Below, in pieces: positions 1 to 10,100 of a stretch of 64,000 bases of DNA. The number at the start of each line of letters is the position of its first letter. Within the stretch, counting starts at the first letter, position 1. Where the stretch lies: the NCBI RefSeq assembly GCF_036417845.1, contig NC_090016.1:583451-647450 (forward strand), in the 5' to 3' direction. The notes beneath the pieces are model-generated. The model saw only the letters and a program-made list of their open reading frames with translations. It ran no database searches and was not told the DNA's origin. Source of the stretch: Apteryx mantelli (lineage: Eukaryota > Chordata > Aves > Apterygiformes > Apterygidae). A program made the position numbers and the translations under genes.

Positions 1-267
1 GGGGGGGGGAAGAACCGGAACCGGGGGGGAACCGGAACTGGGGAGGGGGGGGAACCGGGTTCGGCGGAGAAGAACCGGGACCGGGGGGGAAACCGGGACC
101 GGGAGGAAACCAGGACCAGGGGGGGAAGAAACCGGGACCGGGAGAGAGGGGAAGAACCAGGACCCGGGGGGGGGGGGGGGACCGAGACCAGGAGGGGGAA
201 GAACCGGGACCGGGGGGGGGGGGGGAACCGGGACCGGTTGTTGACGCCGCTGCCGTTGCCGCCGCAG
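1..267. repeat. G-rich tandem repeat, 3' end of the NOP10 intron
   Basis: Irregular repeats of GGGGGGAACCGGGACC-like units with G runs up to 12, strongly G-rich on the plus strand. It ends in a purine-poor stretch and CAG at 265-267, the acceptor of the NOP10 terminal exon. NOP10 exon 1 is not visible and must lie to the left of the window. Confidence 0.7.
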
Positions 268-408
268 AAGGCAGCCCCGGACGGGCGGCAGACGGTGTCG
301 GCGCACCCGGCTCGCTTCTCCCCCGACGACAAGTTCTCGCGTCACCGCTTGGCCTTGAAGCGCCGCTTCGGCGTCCTGCTCACGCAGCGCCCGCGCCCGC
401 TCCTCTGA
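268..408 (+). CDS. NOP10: NOP10 ribonucleoprotein, terminal coding exon (partial gene)
   Basis: NOP10 is the smallest protein of H/ACA snoRNPs and the telomerase RNP; it binds dyskerin and helps pseudouridylate rRNA in nucleolus and Cajal bodies. After the acceptor CAG at 265-267 the exon encodes 46 residues and a TGA at 406-408. These align without gaps to residues 19-64 of the 64-residue vertebrate protein, including [12 protein letters not shown] and the C-terminal TQRPRP. The family's QQTC is read here as RQTV, and several basic positions are changed to Arg or Leu, in line with GC pressure. Exon 1 is outside the window. An AATAAA follows 243 bases after the stop. Its position just upstream of SLC12A6 in the same orientation matches human 15q14. 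Confidence 0.9.
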   Translation, partial: KAAPDGRQTVSAHPARFSPDDKFSRHRLALKRRFGVLLTQRPRPLL

Positions 409-650
409 CCGGCGACAGCGGCGACAGCGGCGGCGACAACGGCGGCGACAACCGGCGGTTCCTCCTTCCCTCCCCCCCCCCCCCCCGATCGCGGAACCTT
501 CGCGCCGCCGCTGCGCGTTGCCGCCCGGAGCCGTTTGCAGGAGGCACCGAGGCGCCCGGAGAGAGACGGGGGGGCGGGGCGACGATTTGGGGGCGGGGCT
601 TGGCGCGCGGTGCCCCCGCCCAGCGCGCGGTGCTGATGTGGGTGGGGGGG

Positions 651-656
651 AATAAA
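651..656 (+). terminator. NOP10: NOP10 polyadenylation signal
   Basis: Canonical AATAAA about 240 bases after the NOP10 stop codon, followed by a GT-rich stretch (TCTGTGTGTGTCT near 675-687) typical of a downstream element. The 3' UTR (409-650) is GC-rich with CGG-type triplet runs. Confidence 0.75.
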
Positions 657-688
657 CGGTGATGGCGGCACCGAGTCTCTGTGTGTGT

Positions 689-1335
689 CTATTGGGGCCC
701 AGGTGTCCGGGTAAAGGGCCCAGGTGTCCGGGGAAGGGGCCCAGGCGTCCGGGAAGGGGCCCAGGTGTCTGGGAAAAGGGCCCAGGCGTCCGGGAAGGGA
801 CCCAGGAGTCCAGGGAAGGGGCCCAGGAGTCCGGGAAAAGGGCCCAGGCGTCCGGGAAGGGATCCAGGAGTCCAGGGAAGGGGCCCAGGTGTCCAGGTGA
901 AGGGACCCAGGCGTCCGGGTAAAGGGCCCAGGCTTCCAGGAAGGGGCCCAGGCATCCGGGAAGGGGCCCAGGTGTCCGGGAAGGGGCCCAGGTGTCCTGG
1001 AAGGGGCCCAGACATCCAGGGAAGGGACCCAGGTGTCCGGGAAAAGGGGCCCAGGCGTCCGGGGAAGGGGCCCAGGTGTCCGGGAAGTGGCCTAGGCATC
1101 TGGGAAAAGGGGCCCAGGTGTCTGGGAAAAGGGCCCAGGTGTCCGGGGAAGGGACCCAGGCGTCCGGGAAGGGGCCCAGGCGTCTGGGAAAAGGGCCCAG
1201 GCGTCCAGGGAAGGGGCCCAGGTGTCCGGGAGGGACCCAGGTGTCCGGGGCAGGTTCCCAGTCGCCCGGGAAAAGGGGCCCAGGCGTCCGGGAAAAGGAC
1301 CCAGGCATCCGGGAAGGGGCGCAGGCATCCTGGTG
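689..1335 (+). repeat. 20-bp minisatellite, family M1 (GGGGCCCAGGCGTCCGGGAA), intergenic
   Basis: About 32 head-to-tail units of 18-21 bases with CpG/TpG variation (GCGTCC, GTGTCC, GCATCC), between the NOP10 poly(A) site and the SLC12A6 promoter. The same family recurs at more than ten other places in the window. Unit lengths not divisible by three keep several frames open, giving meaningless GPGVREGAQ-type peptides. Confidence 0.9.
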
Positions 1336-1369
1336 CCCCCCCCCCCACCCCAGGAGGATGAACCCAGGT

Positions 1370-1653
1370 GGTCCCCAGTGGGCGGTGCCCCTCCCAGAGC
1401 CCCGCCCCCTCTCCCAGGCCCCGCCCCCTGCGGCACCCTCCTGCTGCAGCGTGGGCGTGGCCTCCACCCCCCCCACATACACGTCACGCTGCGAGGGGGA
1501 GGGGGGAGGACGGAGGGGCGTGGCCTCCCCTCGCGGCTCCGCTATAAGGGGCGGGGCCCCGGCGGCGCGCGGTGACGTCAGCGCGGGGCTGAGGCAGCGG
1601 CGGCCGCGGGGGGCAGCGCGCGCCCCCGCCCCTCCCCCCCCCCCCGCCGTGAG
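1370..1653 (+). promoter_or_regulatory. SLC12A6: SLC12A6 CpG-island promoter and untranslated first exon
   Basis: Repeat-free GC-rich stretch with several GGGCGTGGCC and GGGGCGGGG (Sp1/KLF-like) boxes, a TATA-like CTATAAGG at 1542-1549, and a perfect palindromic CRE, TGACGTCA, at 1573-1580. A consensus splice donor, GAG|GTAACG, lies at 1653/1654. I infer an untranslated first exon of roughly 1565-1653 spliced to the ATG exon, whose acceptor is at 3942-3944. The start site is inferred, not observed. Confidence 0.6.
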
Positions 1654-1699
1654 GTAACGGGCGGCGACGGCAGCGGCGGCTCCCGGGGCGGGGGGGGGG

Positions 1700-2865
1700 C
1701 CGAATTTGGGGGGGTTTTGGGGGGTTCAAAGGGGGGTTGGGACCCCCCCGAAATGGGGTCGGGGGGGCCCGAAATGGGGGGGGTTTGGGGGGTTCAAAAG
1801 GGGGGTTGGGACCCCCCCGAAATGGGGTCGGGGGGGGCGTCGAAATGGGGGGGGGGTTGGAGCCTCTGTATGGGGCGTTGGGGCACCCGGAGTGGGGGGG
1901 GTCGGGGCCCCTAAAATGGGGTTTTTTGGCCCCAAAATGGGGGAGTTGAGCCCCCAAAATGGGGAGTTGTGTCCTGAAATGGGGGTTTGGGGCCCCGAAA
2001 ATGGGATTTTGGGCCCCAAAATGGGGGGCTGGGTCCTGAAATGCGTTTTTTTGGCCCCAAAATGGAGGTTTCAGTCCTGAAATGGGGGTTTTCGGCCCCA
2101 AAATGGGCGGTTGGGTCCTGAAATGGGAGGTTTGGGCCCCGAAAATGGGATTTTCGGCCCCAAAATGGGGAGTTGAGCCCCTAAAATGGGGGGTTGGGTC
2201 CTGAAATGGGGGTTTCGGGCCCCTGAAATGGGATTTTCGGCCCCAAAACCTGGGGTTTGGGTTCCAAAATGAGGGTTTTGGGCCCCGAAAATGGGATTTT
2301 TGGCCCCAAAATGGGGAGTTGTGTCCTGAAATGGGGGGTTGGGGCCTCTAAAATGGGATTTTGGGCCCCAAAATGGGGTTTTTGGGCTCCAAAATGGGGG
2401 TTTGGGGCCCCGAAAATGGGATTTTCGGCCCCAAAATGGGAGGTTGGGTCCTGAAATGGGGAGTTTGGGGCCCTAAATTGGGATTTTCGGCCCCAAAATG
2501 GGAGGTTGGGTCCTGAAATGGGGGTTTGGGACCCCAAAATGGGGATTTAGGACCCCAAAATGGGGGGTTTTGACCCCAAAACGGGGGGTTGGAAGCCCCG
2601 AGCAGGAGGTGGAACCCCAAAACGTGGGGTTTTGCCCCCAAAACGGGTGCCAGCCCTCGCCGGGGTGTGTCTGGGGGGGGGAGCCCTAAAAATAGGTGTT
2701 TTCTCCCCAAAACGGGTGCGTTGCTTCTCGCTGGGTGTTGGCGGTCCCCAAAAAGGGGTTCAGGGCCCCAAAATGTGGCGTTTTTTGCCCAAAACGGGGT
2801 CAGAACTTGGTAGCACCCAAAATGGAGGTTTCAGACCCCAAAATGGAGGTTGAGACCCCGGAGGA
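1700..2865. repeat. Tandem repeat of CCCCAAAATGGGGGTTTGGG type in the SLC12A6 5'UTR intron
   Basis: About 50 imperfect units of 20-24 bases alternating CCCCAAAATGGGG with TTTGGG or TTGGGTCCTGAAA segments. The first 200 bases carry larger units containing ACCCCCCCGAAATGGGGTCG. Related CCCCAAAA/TTTTGGGG arrays occur at 15.4-16.3, 38.8-40.3 and 53-63 kb. Confidence 0.85.
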
Positions 2866-2873
2866 GAATCAAC

Positions 2874-3905
2874 CGCCATGTTGGTGCGGCAGCCATGTTG
2901 GCGTGGCAGCCATGTTGGTGTTGGTGCAGCAGCCGTGTTGGCGCGGCGGCCATTTTGGTGAGGCGGCCATGTTGGTGAGGCGGCCATGTTGGCGTGGCAG
3001 CCATGTTGGTGTGGCAGCCATGTTGGTGTGGCGGCCATGTTGGTGTGGCCGCCATGTTGGTGTGGCGGCCATGTTGGTGCGGTGGCCATGTTGGGGCGGC
3101 AGCCATGTTGGTGCAGCGGCCATGTTTTTGCAGCAGCCATGTTGGTGCTGCAGCCATGTTGGTGTGGCGGCCATGTTGGTGTGGCGGCCATGTTGGTGTG
3201 GTGGCCATGTTGGTGTGGCGGCCATGTTGGCATGGCAGCCATGTTGGCATGGCAGCCATGTTGGTGCGGCAGCCATGTTGGTGCGGTGGCCATGTTCGCA
3301 TGGCGGCCATGTTGGTTCGGCGGCCATGTTGGTTCGGCGGCCATGTTGGTGTGGCGGCCATGTTGGTGTGGCGGCCATGTTGGTGTGGCGGCCATGTTGG
3401 TGCAGTGGCCATGTTGGTGCGGCAGCCATGTTGGTGTGGCGGCCATGTTGGCATGGCAGCCATGTTGGTGTTGGTGCAGCAGCCGTGTTGGCGCGGTGGC
3501 CATTTTGGTGAGGCGGCCATTTTGGTGAGGCAGCCATGTTGGTGTGGCGGCCATGTTGGTGCGGCAGCCATGTTGGTGCGGCAGCCATGTTGGTGTGGCG
3601 GCCATGTTGGTGTGGCGGCCATGTTGGTGTGGCAACCATGTTGGTGTGGCAGCCATGTTGGTGTGGCGGCCATGTTGGCATGGCGGCCATGTTGGTGCTG
3701 CAGCCATGTTGGTATGGCAGCCATGTTGGTGTGGCGGCCATGTTGGCATGGCGGCCATGTTGGTGCTGCAGCCATGTTGGTATGGCAGCCATGTTGGTGT
3801 GGCGGCCATGTTGGTGTGGCGGCCATGTTGGTGCTGCAGCCATGTTGGTGCTGCAGCCATGTTGGTGTGGCGGCCATGTTGGTGTGGCGGCCATGTTGGC
3901 ATGAC
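2874..3905. repeat. 17-bp minisatellite GCCATGTTGGTGTGGCG (YY1-like sites)
   Basis: About 60 tandem copies of a 17-base unit, ending 39 bases before the ATG exon of SLC12A6. Each unit carries (G/A)GCCATGTTGG, a match to the YY1 core CCATNTT. Because 17 is not a multiple of three, all frames stay open and yield spurious HVGVAAMLV-type reading frames on both strands. Confidence 0.9.
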
Positions 3906-3944
3906 CGTTTCCTTCTCCCCCTGACGCTTCTCTCTGCTTCGCAG

Positions 3945-4160
3945 GAGCCTTCGTCGCCCCCCCGTCATCATCCTCATCCTCATCCCCAGCGGCGGCCACC
4001 ATGGCGGCGGTGCGCTTTGTGGTGACGCCGGCCAAGATGGCGCCCGCCTCCGCCTCGTCCAGCCCCGAGCCCAGCTCCCGCTCCAGCTCCCGCCCTGCTG
4101 GCAGCTCCCGCGACAGCGGCCCCGACAGCACCCGCAGCGACGACGCCTCCGAGGGGCCCG
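3945..4160 (+). CDS. SLC12A6: SLC12A6 coding exon 1 (ATG at 4001)
   Basis: Acceptor CAG at 3942-3944, 56 bases of 5' UTR, ATG at 4001-4003, donor G|GTGGGT after 4160 (phase 1). Encodes residues 1-53. RFVV at residues 5-8 matches the RFxV docking motif that binds the SPAK/OSR1 kinases in KCC3. A Ser-rich tract ([13 protein letters not shown]) follows, as in the mammalian protein. Confidence 0.88.
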
Positions 4161-7100
4161 GTGGGTGCTCTGCCCCCCCTCCCCCCTCCCCATCTCCTGG
4201 ACACCTGGGCCCCCTTCCGCGTCCCCCCCCCCACCCTCTTGTCACGCGTGCGTCACCCGCAGACACGCCCCGGCCCGACATGGCCGCCGACGGCGACAGC
4301 GACACGGCGTCGTGCGACAAGAACCTGGCGCTTTTCGAGGTACCGTTTCCTCCTCCCCCCACCCCCCCTGTCGGGTCACGCGTGTGCTTGGCGTGTGGCT
4401 CCACCCCCTCCGGGCGTCTGGCTCCGCCCCCCCATACGTGTGTTCTTGCCACCGCCACCAAAGGAGGAGCTGGCGACTCGGCCCAAGGTGTCGGCGCTGC
4501 TGCGGCGCGTCGCTGCCTACAGCACCCTGCCTCCGCCCGACGCCGAGGGCCAGGTGAGAAGGGGGCCCAGGCGTCCAGGAAAAGGGGCCCAGGCGTCCGG
4601 GAAGGGGCCCAGGTGTCCGGGCAAAGGGGCCCAGGCGTCCGGGAAGGGGCCCAGGCATCCGGGAAGGGGCCCAGGAGTCCGGGAAAGGGCCCAGGCGTCC
4701 GGGGAAGGGACCCAGGTGTCCGGGCGAGGGACCCAGGTGTCCAGGGAAGGGGCCCAGGCGTCCAGGAAAAGGGGCCCAGGTGTCCGGGTGAAGGGGCCCA
4801 GGCATCTGGGAAGGGGCCCAGGCGTCCGGGAAGGGGCCCAGGCGTCCGGGAAAAGGGACCCAGCTGTCCGGGCAAAGGGACCCAGGTGTCCGGGAAGGGG
4901 CCCAGGCGTCCGGGGAAGGGGCCCAGGTGTCCGGGAAAAGGGGCCCAGGTGTCCGGGAAGGGACCCAGGTGTCCAGGGAAGGGACCCAGGTGTCCGGGGA
5001 GGGGCCCAGGCGTCCGGGAAAAGGGACCCAGGAGTCCGGGGAAGGGGCCCAGGTGTCTGGGGAAAAGGGGCCCAGGCGTCTGGGGAAGGGGCCCAGGCAT
5101 CCGGGAAGGGGCCCAGGTGTCCAGGGAAGGGGCCCAGGCGTCTGGGAAAGGGGCCCAGGCGTCCGGGTGAGGGGCCCAGGCGTCCGGGAAAAGGGACCCA
5201 GGCGTCCGGGCGTCCCCCCCCCCCCCTTGCAGCCCGGGGGGCGGGGCACCGTGCGGGGGGTGCTGCTGCCCTGCCTGCAGGACGTCTTCGGCCTCCTCCT
5301 CTTCCTCCGCCTGGGCTGGGTCGTCGGCGCCGCCGGGTTGCTGCAGGCCCTGGGCGCCGGGCTGCTGTGCTGCGCCTGCGTGAGCCACGCGTGTGCGGGG
5401 GGACACGCGTGTGCGGGGTGGGGGACACGCGTGTGCGGGGCGGGGGGACCCGTGTGGGCAGGGAGGGCGATGGTGGGTCACGTGTGTGGGTGGGGAGGGG
5501 GTGGGAGTCGCGTGTGGGTGGCGTGTTGCGTGTAGGTCACATGTGCTTCACGTGTCGGTCGCATGTAGGTCACATGTGCATCCCGTGTGGGTCACACGTG
5601 GGTTGGTGGGTTGCGTGTAGGCCACGTGTATGTCATGTGTGGGTCATAGGTCATGTGTAGATCATGTGTGGGTCATATGTGGGTCACGTGTGGGTTGGTG
5701 TGTTGCATGTAGGTCACATGTGCATCACGTGTGGGTTGGGTTGCATGTAGGTTACGTGTGGGTCATGTGTGGGTCACATGTGGGTTCATGGGTTGCATGT
5801 AGACCACATGCACATCATGTGTGGGTCATATGTGGGTTGCATGTTGGTCACGTGCATCATGTGTGGGTCACACATGGGTTGGGTTGCATGTAGGTCATCT
5901 GTGGGTCACGTGTGGGTCACGTGTGGGTCACGTGTGGGTTCATGGGTTGCATGTAGATCACATGTGCATCATGTGTGGGTCACTTGTGGGTTGGTGGGTT
6001 GCGTGTGGGTCACGTGCATCATGTGTGGGTCACACATGGGTTGGTGGGTTGCATGTAGGTCATGTGTGGGTCACGTGTGGGTTATGTGTGGGTCACATGT
6101 GGGTTGGTGGGTTGCATGTAGGTCACGTGTGGGTCACGTGTGGGTCACGTATGGGTTGGTGGGCTGCATGTAGGTCGCGTGTGCATCGTGTGGGTCACAC
6201 GTGGGTTGGTGGGTTGCATGTAGGTCACGTGTAGGTCACGTGTGGGTCATGTCTGGGTCACATGTGGGTTTATGGGTTGCATGTAGGTCACATGTGCATC
6301 ATGTGTGGGTCACATGTGGATCACGTGTGGGGTGGGTTGCATGTAGATCACATGTGGTTTACATGTGGGTCACGTGTGGGTCACATGTGGGTTCATGGGT
6401 TGCATGTAGGTCACATGTGCATCACATGTGGGTCACATGTGGGTCACGTGTGGGGTGGGTTGCATGTAGATCACATGTGGTTTACGTGTGGGTCACGTGT
6501 GGGTCACATGTGGGTTCATGGGTTGCATGTAGATCATGTGTCCATCACGTGTGGGTCACGTGTGGGCTGGTGGGTCACATATAGGCCACACGTATATCAC
6601 ATGTGGGTTACATAGGGGCTGGTGGGTTGCGTGTGGGTCACGTGTGGGGTCCGGGTCACGTGTGGGTCACGTGTAGTTGGCATGTGGCTGATACGTGGGT
6701 CATAGGGAGCATGTGGGTGGCGTGTTGGTCACGTGTGGGTCACGTGTGGGGTGGGGGGGGTCGCGTGTGGGTCCCGTGTAGTTAGCGTGTGGCTGGTTTG
6801 TGGGCCGTAGGGAGCGTGTGGGTGGCGTGTGGGTGGCGTGTGGGTCGCGTGTGGGTCGCGTGTGGGTGGCGTGTGCCGGCGCCGGGGGGGGACCCAGGCG
6901 TCCGGCTCCTCCCCCTTCCCCTCCCCCCGCAGACGCTGCTCACGGCCGTTTCCCTCAGCGCCATCGTCACCAACGGCGGCGTCATGGCCGAGGACCCAGG
7001 CGTCCGGGAGGAGCCCAGGCATCCGGGTGAGGGGCCCAGGCGTCCGGGGCAGGAAGGGGCCCAGGCATCTGGGGGAGGGGCCCAGGCGTCCGGGTGAAGG

Positions 7101-10100
7101 GCCCAGGCATCTGGGAAGGGGCCCAGGCGTCCGGGAAGGGGCCCAGGCATCCGGGAAAGGGCCCAGGCATCCGGGAAAGGGCCCAGGCATCTGGGGGAGG
7201 GGCCCAGGCGTCTGGGGCAGGAAGGGGCCCAGGTGTTCGGGAAGGGGCCCAGGCGTCCGGGAAAAGGGCCCAGGCGTCCGGGGAAGGGATCCAGGCGTCC
7301 GGGAAAGGGGCCCAGGCGTCCGGGTGAGGGGCCCAGGCGTCCGGGAAGGGGCCCAGGCGTCCAGGAAGGGGCCCAGGTGTCCGGGTGAAGGGGCCCAGGC
7401 GTCCGGGAAGGGGCCCAGGCGTCCAGGAAAAGGGGCCCAGGTGTCCGGGTGAAGGGGCCCAGGCGTCCGGGAAGGGGCCCAGGCGTCCGGAAAAGGGGCC
7501 CAGGTGTCCAGGGAAGGGGGCCCAGGCGTCCGGGGAAGGGGCCCAGGCATCCGGGGTTGGTTCCCAGTCACCCAGGGAAGGGGCCCAGGTGTCCGGGTGA
7601 GGGGCCCAGGTGTCCAGGAAGGGGCCCAGGCATCCGGGAAAGGGGCCCAGGCGTTCGGGAAAGGGGCCCAGGCATCCAGGGAAAGGGCCCAGGTGTCCGG
7701 GGAAGGGGCCCAGGCGTCCGGGAAGGGACCCAAGTGTCCGGGAAAAGGGGCCCAGGCGTCCGGGTGAGGGGCCCAGGCGTCCGGGAAAAGGGGCCCAGGC
7801 GTCCGGGTGTGGACCCAGGCGTCCGGGCGCAGAGGGCGGGGCTCTGGCGCTGCTCGCCCGGGCCCTGGGCCCCGAGGTGGGAGGAGCCGCCGGGCTCTGC
7901 TGCTACCTGGGCACCGCCTTCGCCGCCGCCATGGCCGCCCTGGGCGCCGCCGAGACCCTGCTGGTGAGCGCCGCCCCTTTAAGGGCCCCCTCATCCCCCC
8001 CCCCTTCACGTGTCATCCCGTGTTCCTCCTCCCGCCATCTTGGGGGGGCGTCCCGGGGGTCCTTGTGGGGTTTTGGGGGTGTCCCATGTCCACCCGTGTC
8101 CACCCGTGTCCACCCATGTTCACCCATGTTGCTCTACGTGGGGTTGGGGGTGTCCCGTGTCCACCCATGTTCACCTATGTTCACCCGTGTTCACCCATGT
8201 TGCTCTACGTGGGGTTGGGGGTGTCCCGTGTCCACCCGTGTCCACCTATGTTCACCCGTGTTCACCCGTGTTGCTCTACATGGGGTTGGGGGTGTCCCAT
8301 GTCCACCCGTGTCCACCCGTGTCCACCCATGTTCACCCGTGTTGCTCTACGTGGGGTTGGGGGGCGTCCTGTGTCCACCCATGTTCACCTATGTTCACCC
8401 GTGTTCACCCGTGTTGCTCTACGTGGGGTTGGGGGTGTCCCGTGTCCACCCATGTTCACCTATGTTCACCCGTGTTCACCCGTGCTGCTCTACGTGGGGT
8501 CTTGTGGGGTGTCCCATGTCCACCTGTGTCCACCCGTGTTGTCCTACATGGTGTTGGGGTTGTCCTGTGTCCATCCGTGTCCATCCGTGTTCACCCGTGT
8601 TGTCCTACGTGGTGTCGCGGGGTGTCCCGTGTCCTCCCGCGTCCACCCGTGTCCATCCGTGTTCCTCTGCGTGGGGGTTGGGGTCCACCCGTGTTCACCT
8701 GTGTCGCCCTACACGGTGTTGGGGGCATCCCGTGTCCATCTGTGTCCACCCGTGTTGTTCTGTGTGGCCTTGGGGGTGTCCCATGTCCACCCGTGTCCAC
8801 TCATGCCCACCCGTGTTGGCTTCTGTGGTGTTGCGGGGCGTCCCGTGTCCACCCGTGTCCACCCATGTCCTCCCATGTCACCCTATGTGGTCCTGGGGGT
8901 GTCCTATGTCCACCCGTGTCCACTCGTGTCCACCCATGTCACCTTCTGTGGTGTTGTAGAGCATCCCGTGTCCACCCGTGTCCACCCGTGTTACCTTATG
9001 TGGGGCTGGGGGCGTCCTGTGTCCACCCGTGTCCATCCGTGTCGCTCTAGGCGGTGCTGGGGGTGTCCCGTGTCCATCCATGTCCACCCGTGTCACCCTA
9101 GGTGGTGCTGTGGGGCGTCCTGTGTCCACCCGTGTCCATCCATGTCCATCCGTGTCACCCTAGGTGGTGCTGGGGGTGTCCCGTGTCCATCAATGTCCAC
9201 CCGTGTCACCCTACGTGGTGTCGTGGGGCGTCCCGTGTCCACCCGTGTCCACCCGTGTCCACCCGTGTCCACCCGTGTCACCCTACGTGGTGTCATGGGG
9301 CGTCCCGTGTCCCCCTGTGTCCCCCCATGTCCACCCGTGTTGTCCTCCATGAGGTTGTGGGGCGTCCCGTGTCCCCCCCACCCGCACCATCCCACGCACA
9401 CGCCACCGCCCCGTGTCGGAGCACACGCCAAGGTGGCGTGTCCCCGCCGCGGCGCGGCGCCCGCCAGGTGTACGTGGCGCCGCAGGCAGCCGTGTTCGCG
9501 GGGCCGGGGGCACCGGCCCGCCTCAACAACGGGCGCCTCTACGGCTCGGCCTTCCTCGCCCTCCTCGTCCTCGCCGCCGCCCTGGCGCCCCGGCCCGCCC
9601 GCCGCCTGGCGCCCCTCGGCCTCGCCGCCCTCCTCCTCGGCCTCCTCGCCCTGCTCGCCGGCGCCGCCAAGTCCGCCGTCGCCCCGCCGGGCCTGCGGTG
9701 AGTCTCCCCCGCGCCGCCACACGCTAACACACGCCAGCACACGCCAGCACACGCCATCACACGCAAGGGTTTCCTCTCTCTTAGCGTGTTCTTGCTGCTT
9801 GAGTGGGTGTTGGTGGGCGTGGAGGCTCGTTGGGGACCAAAATATGCTGAAACACGCAATAACACGCAATAACACGCAAGCACATGCAAGGGTTTCCTCT
9901 CTCTTAGCGTGTTCTTGCTGCTTGAGTGGGTGTTATTGAGCACGGAGGCTCGTTGGGGACCAAAATATGCTAAAACACACAATAACACGCAATAACATGC
10001 AATAACACGCAAGCACACGCAAGGGTTTCCTCTCTCTTAGCGTGTTCTTGCTGCTTGAGTGGGTGTTGGTGGGCGTGGAGGCTCGTTGGGGACCAAAATA

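Noticed and set aside
2831-5481. Very long reading frames (up to 870 codons) with NMAATPTWLPHQHG-type repeats on the minus strand
   Set aside because: Produced by 17-bp and 20-bp minisatellites whose unit length leaves several frames open; the same region is open in many frames and crosses real exons of SLC12A6 on the other strand.
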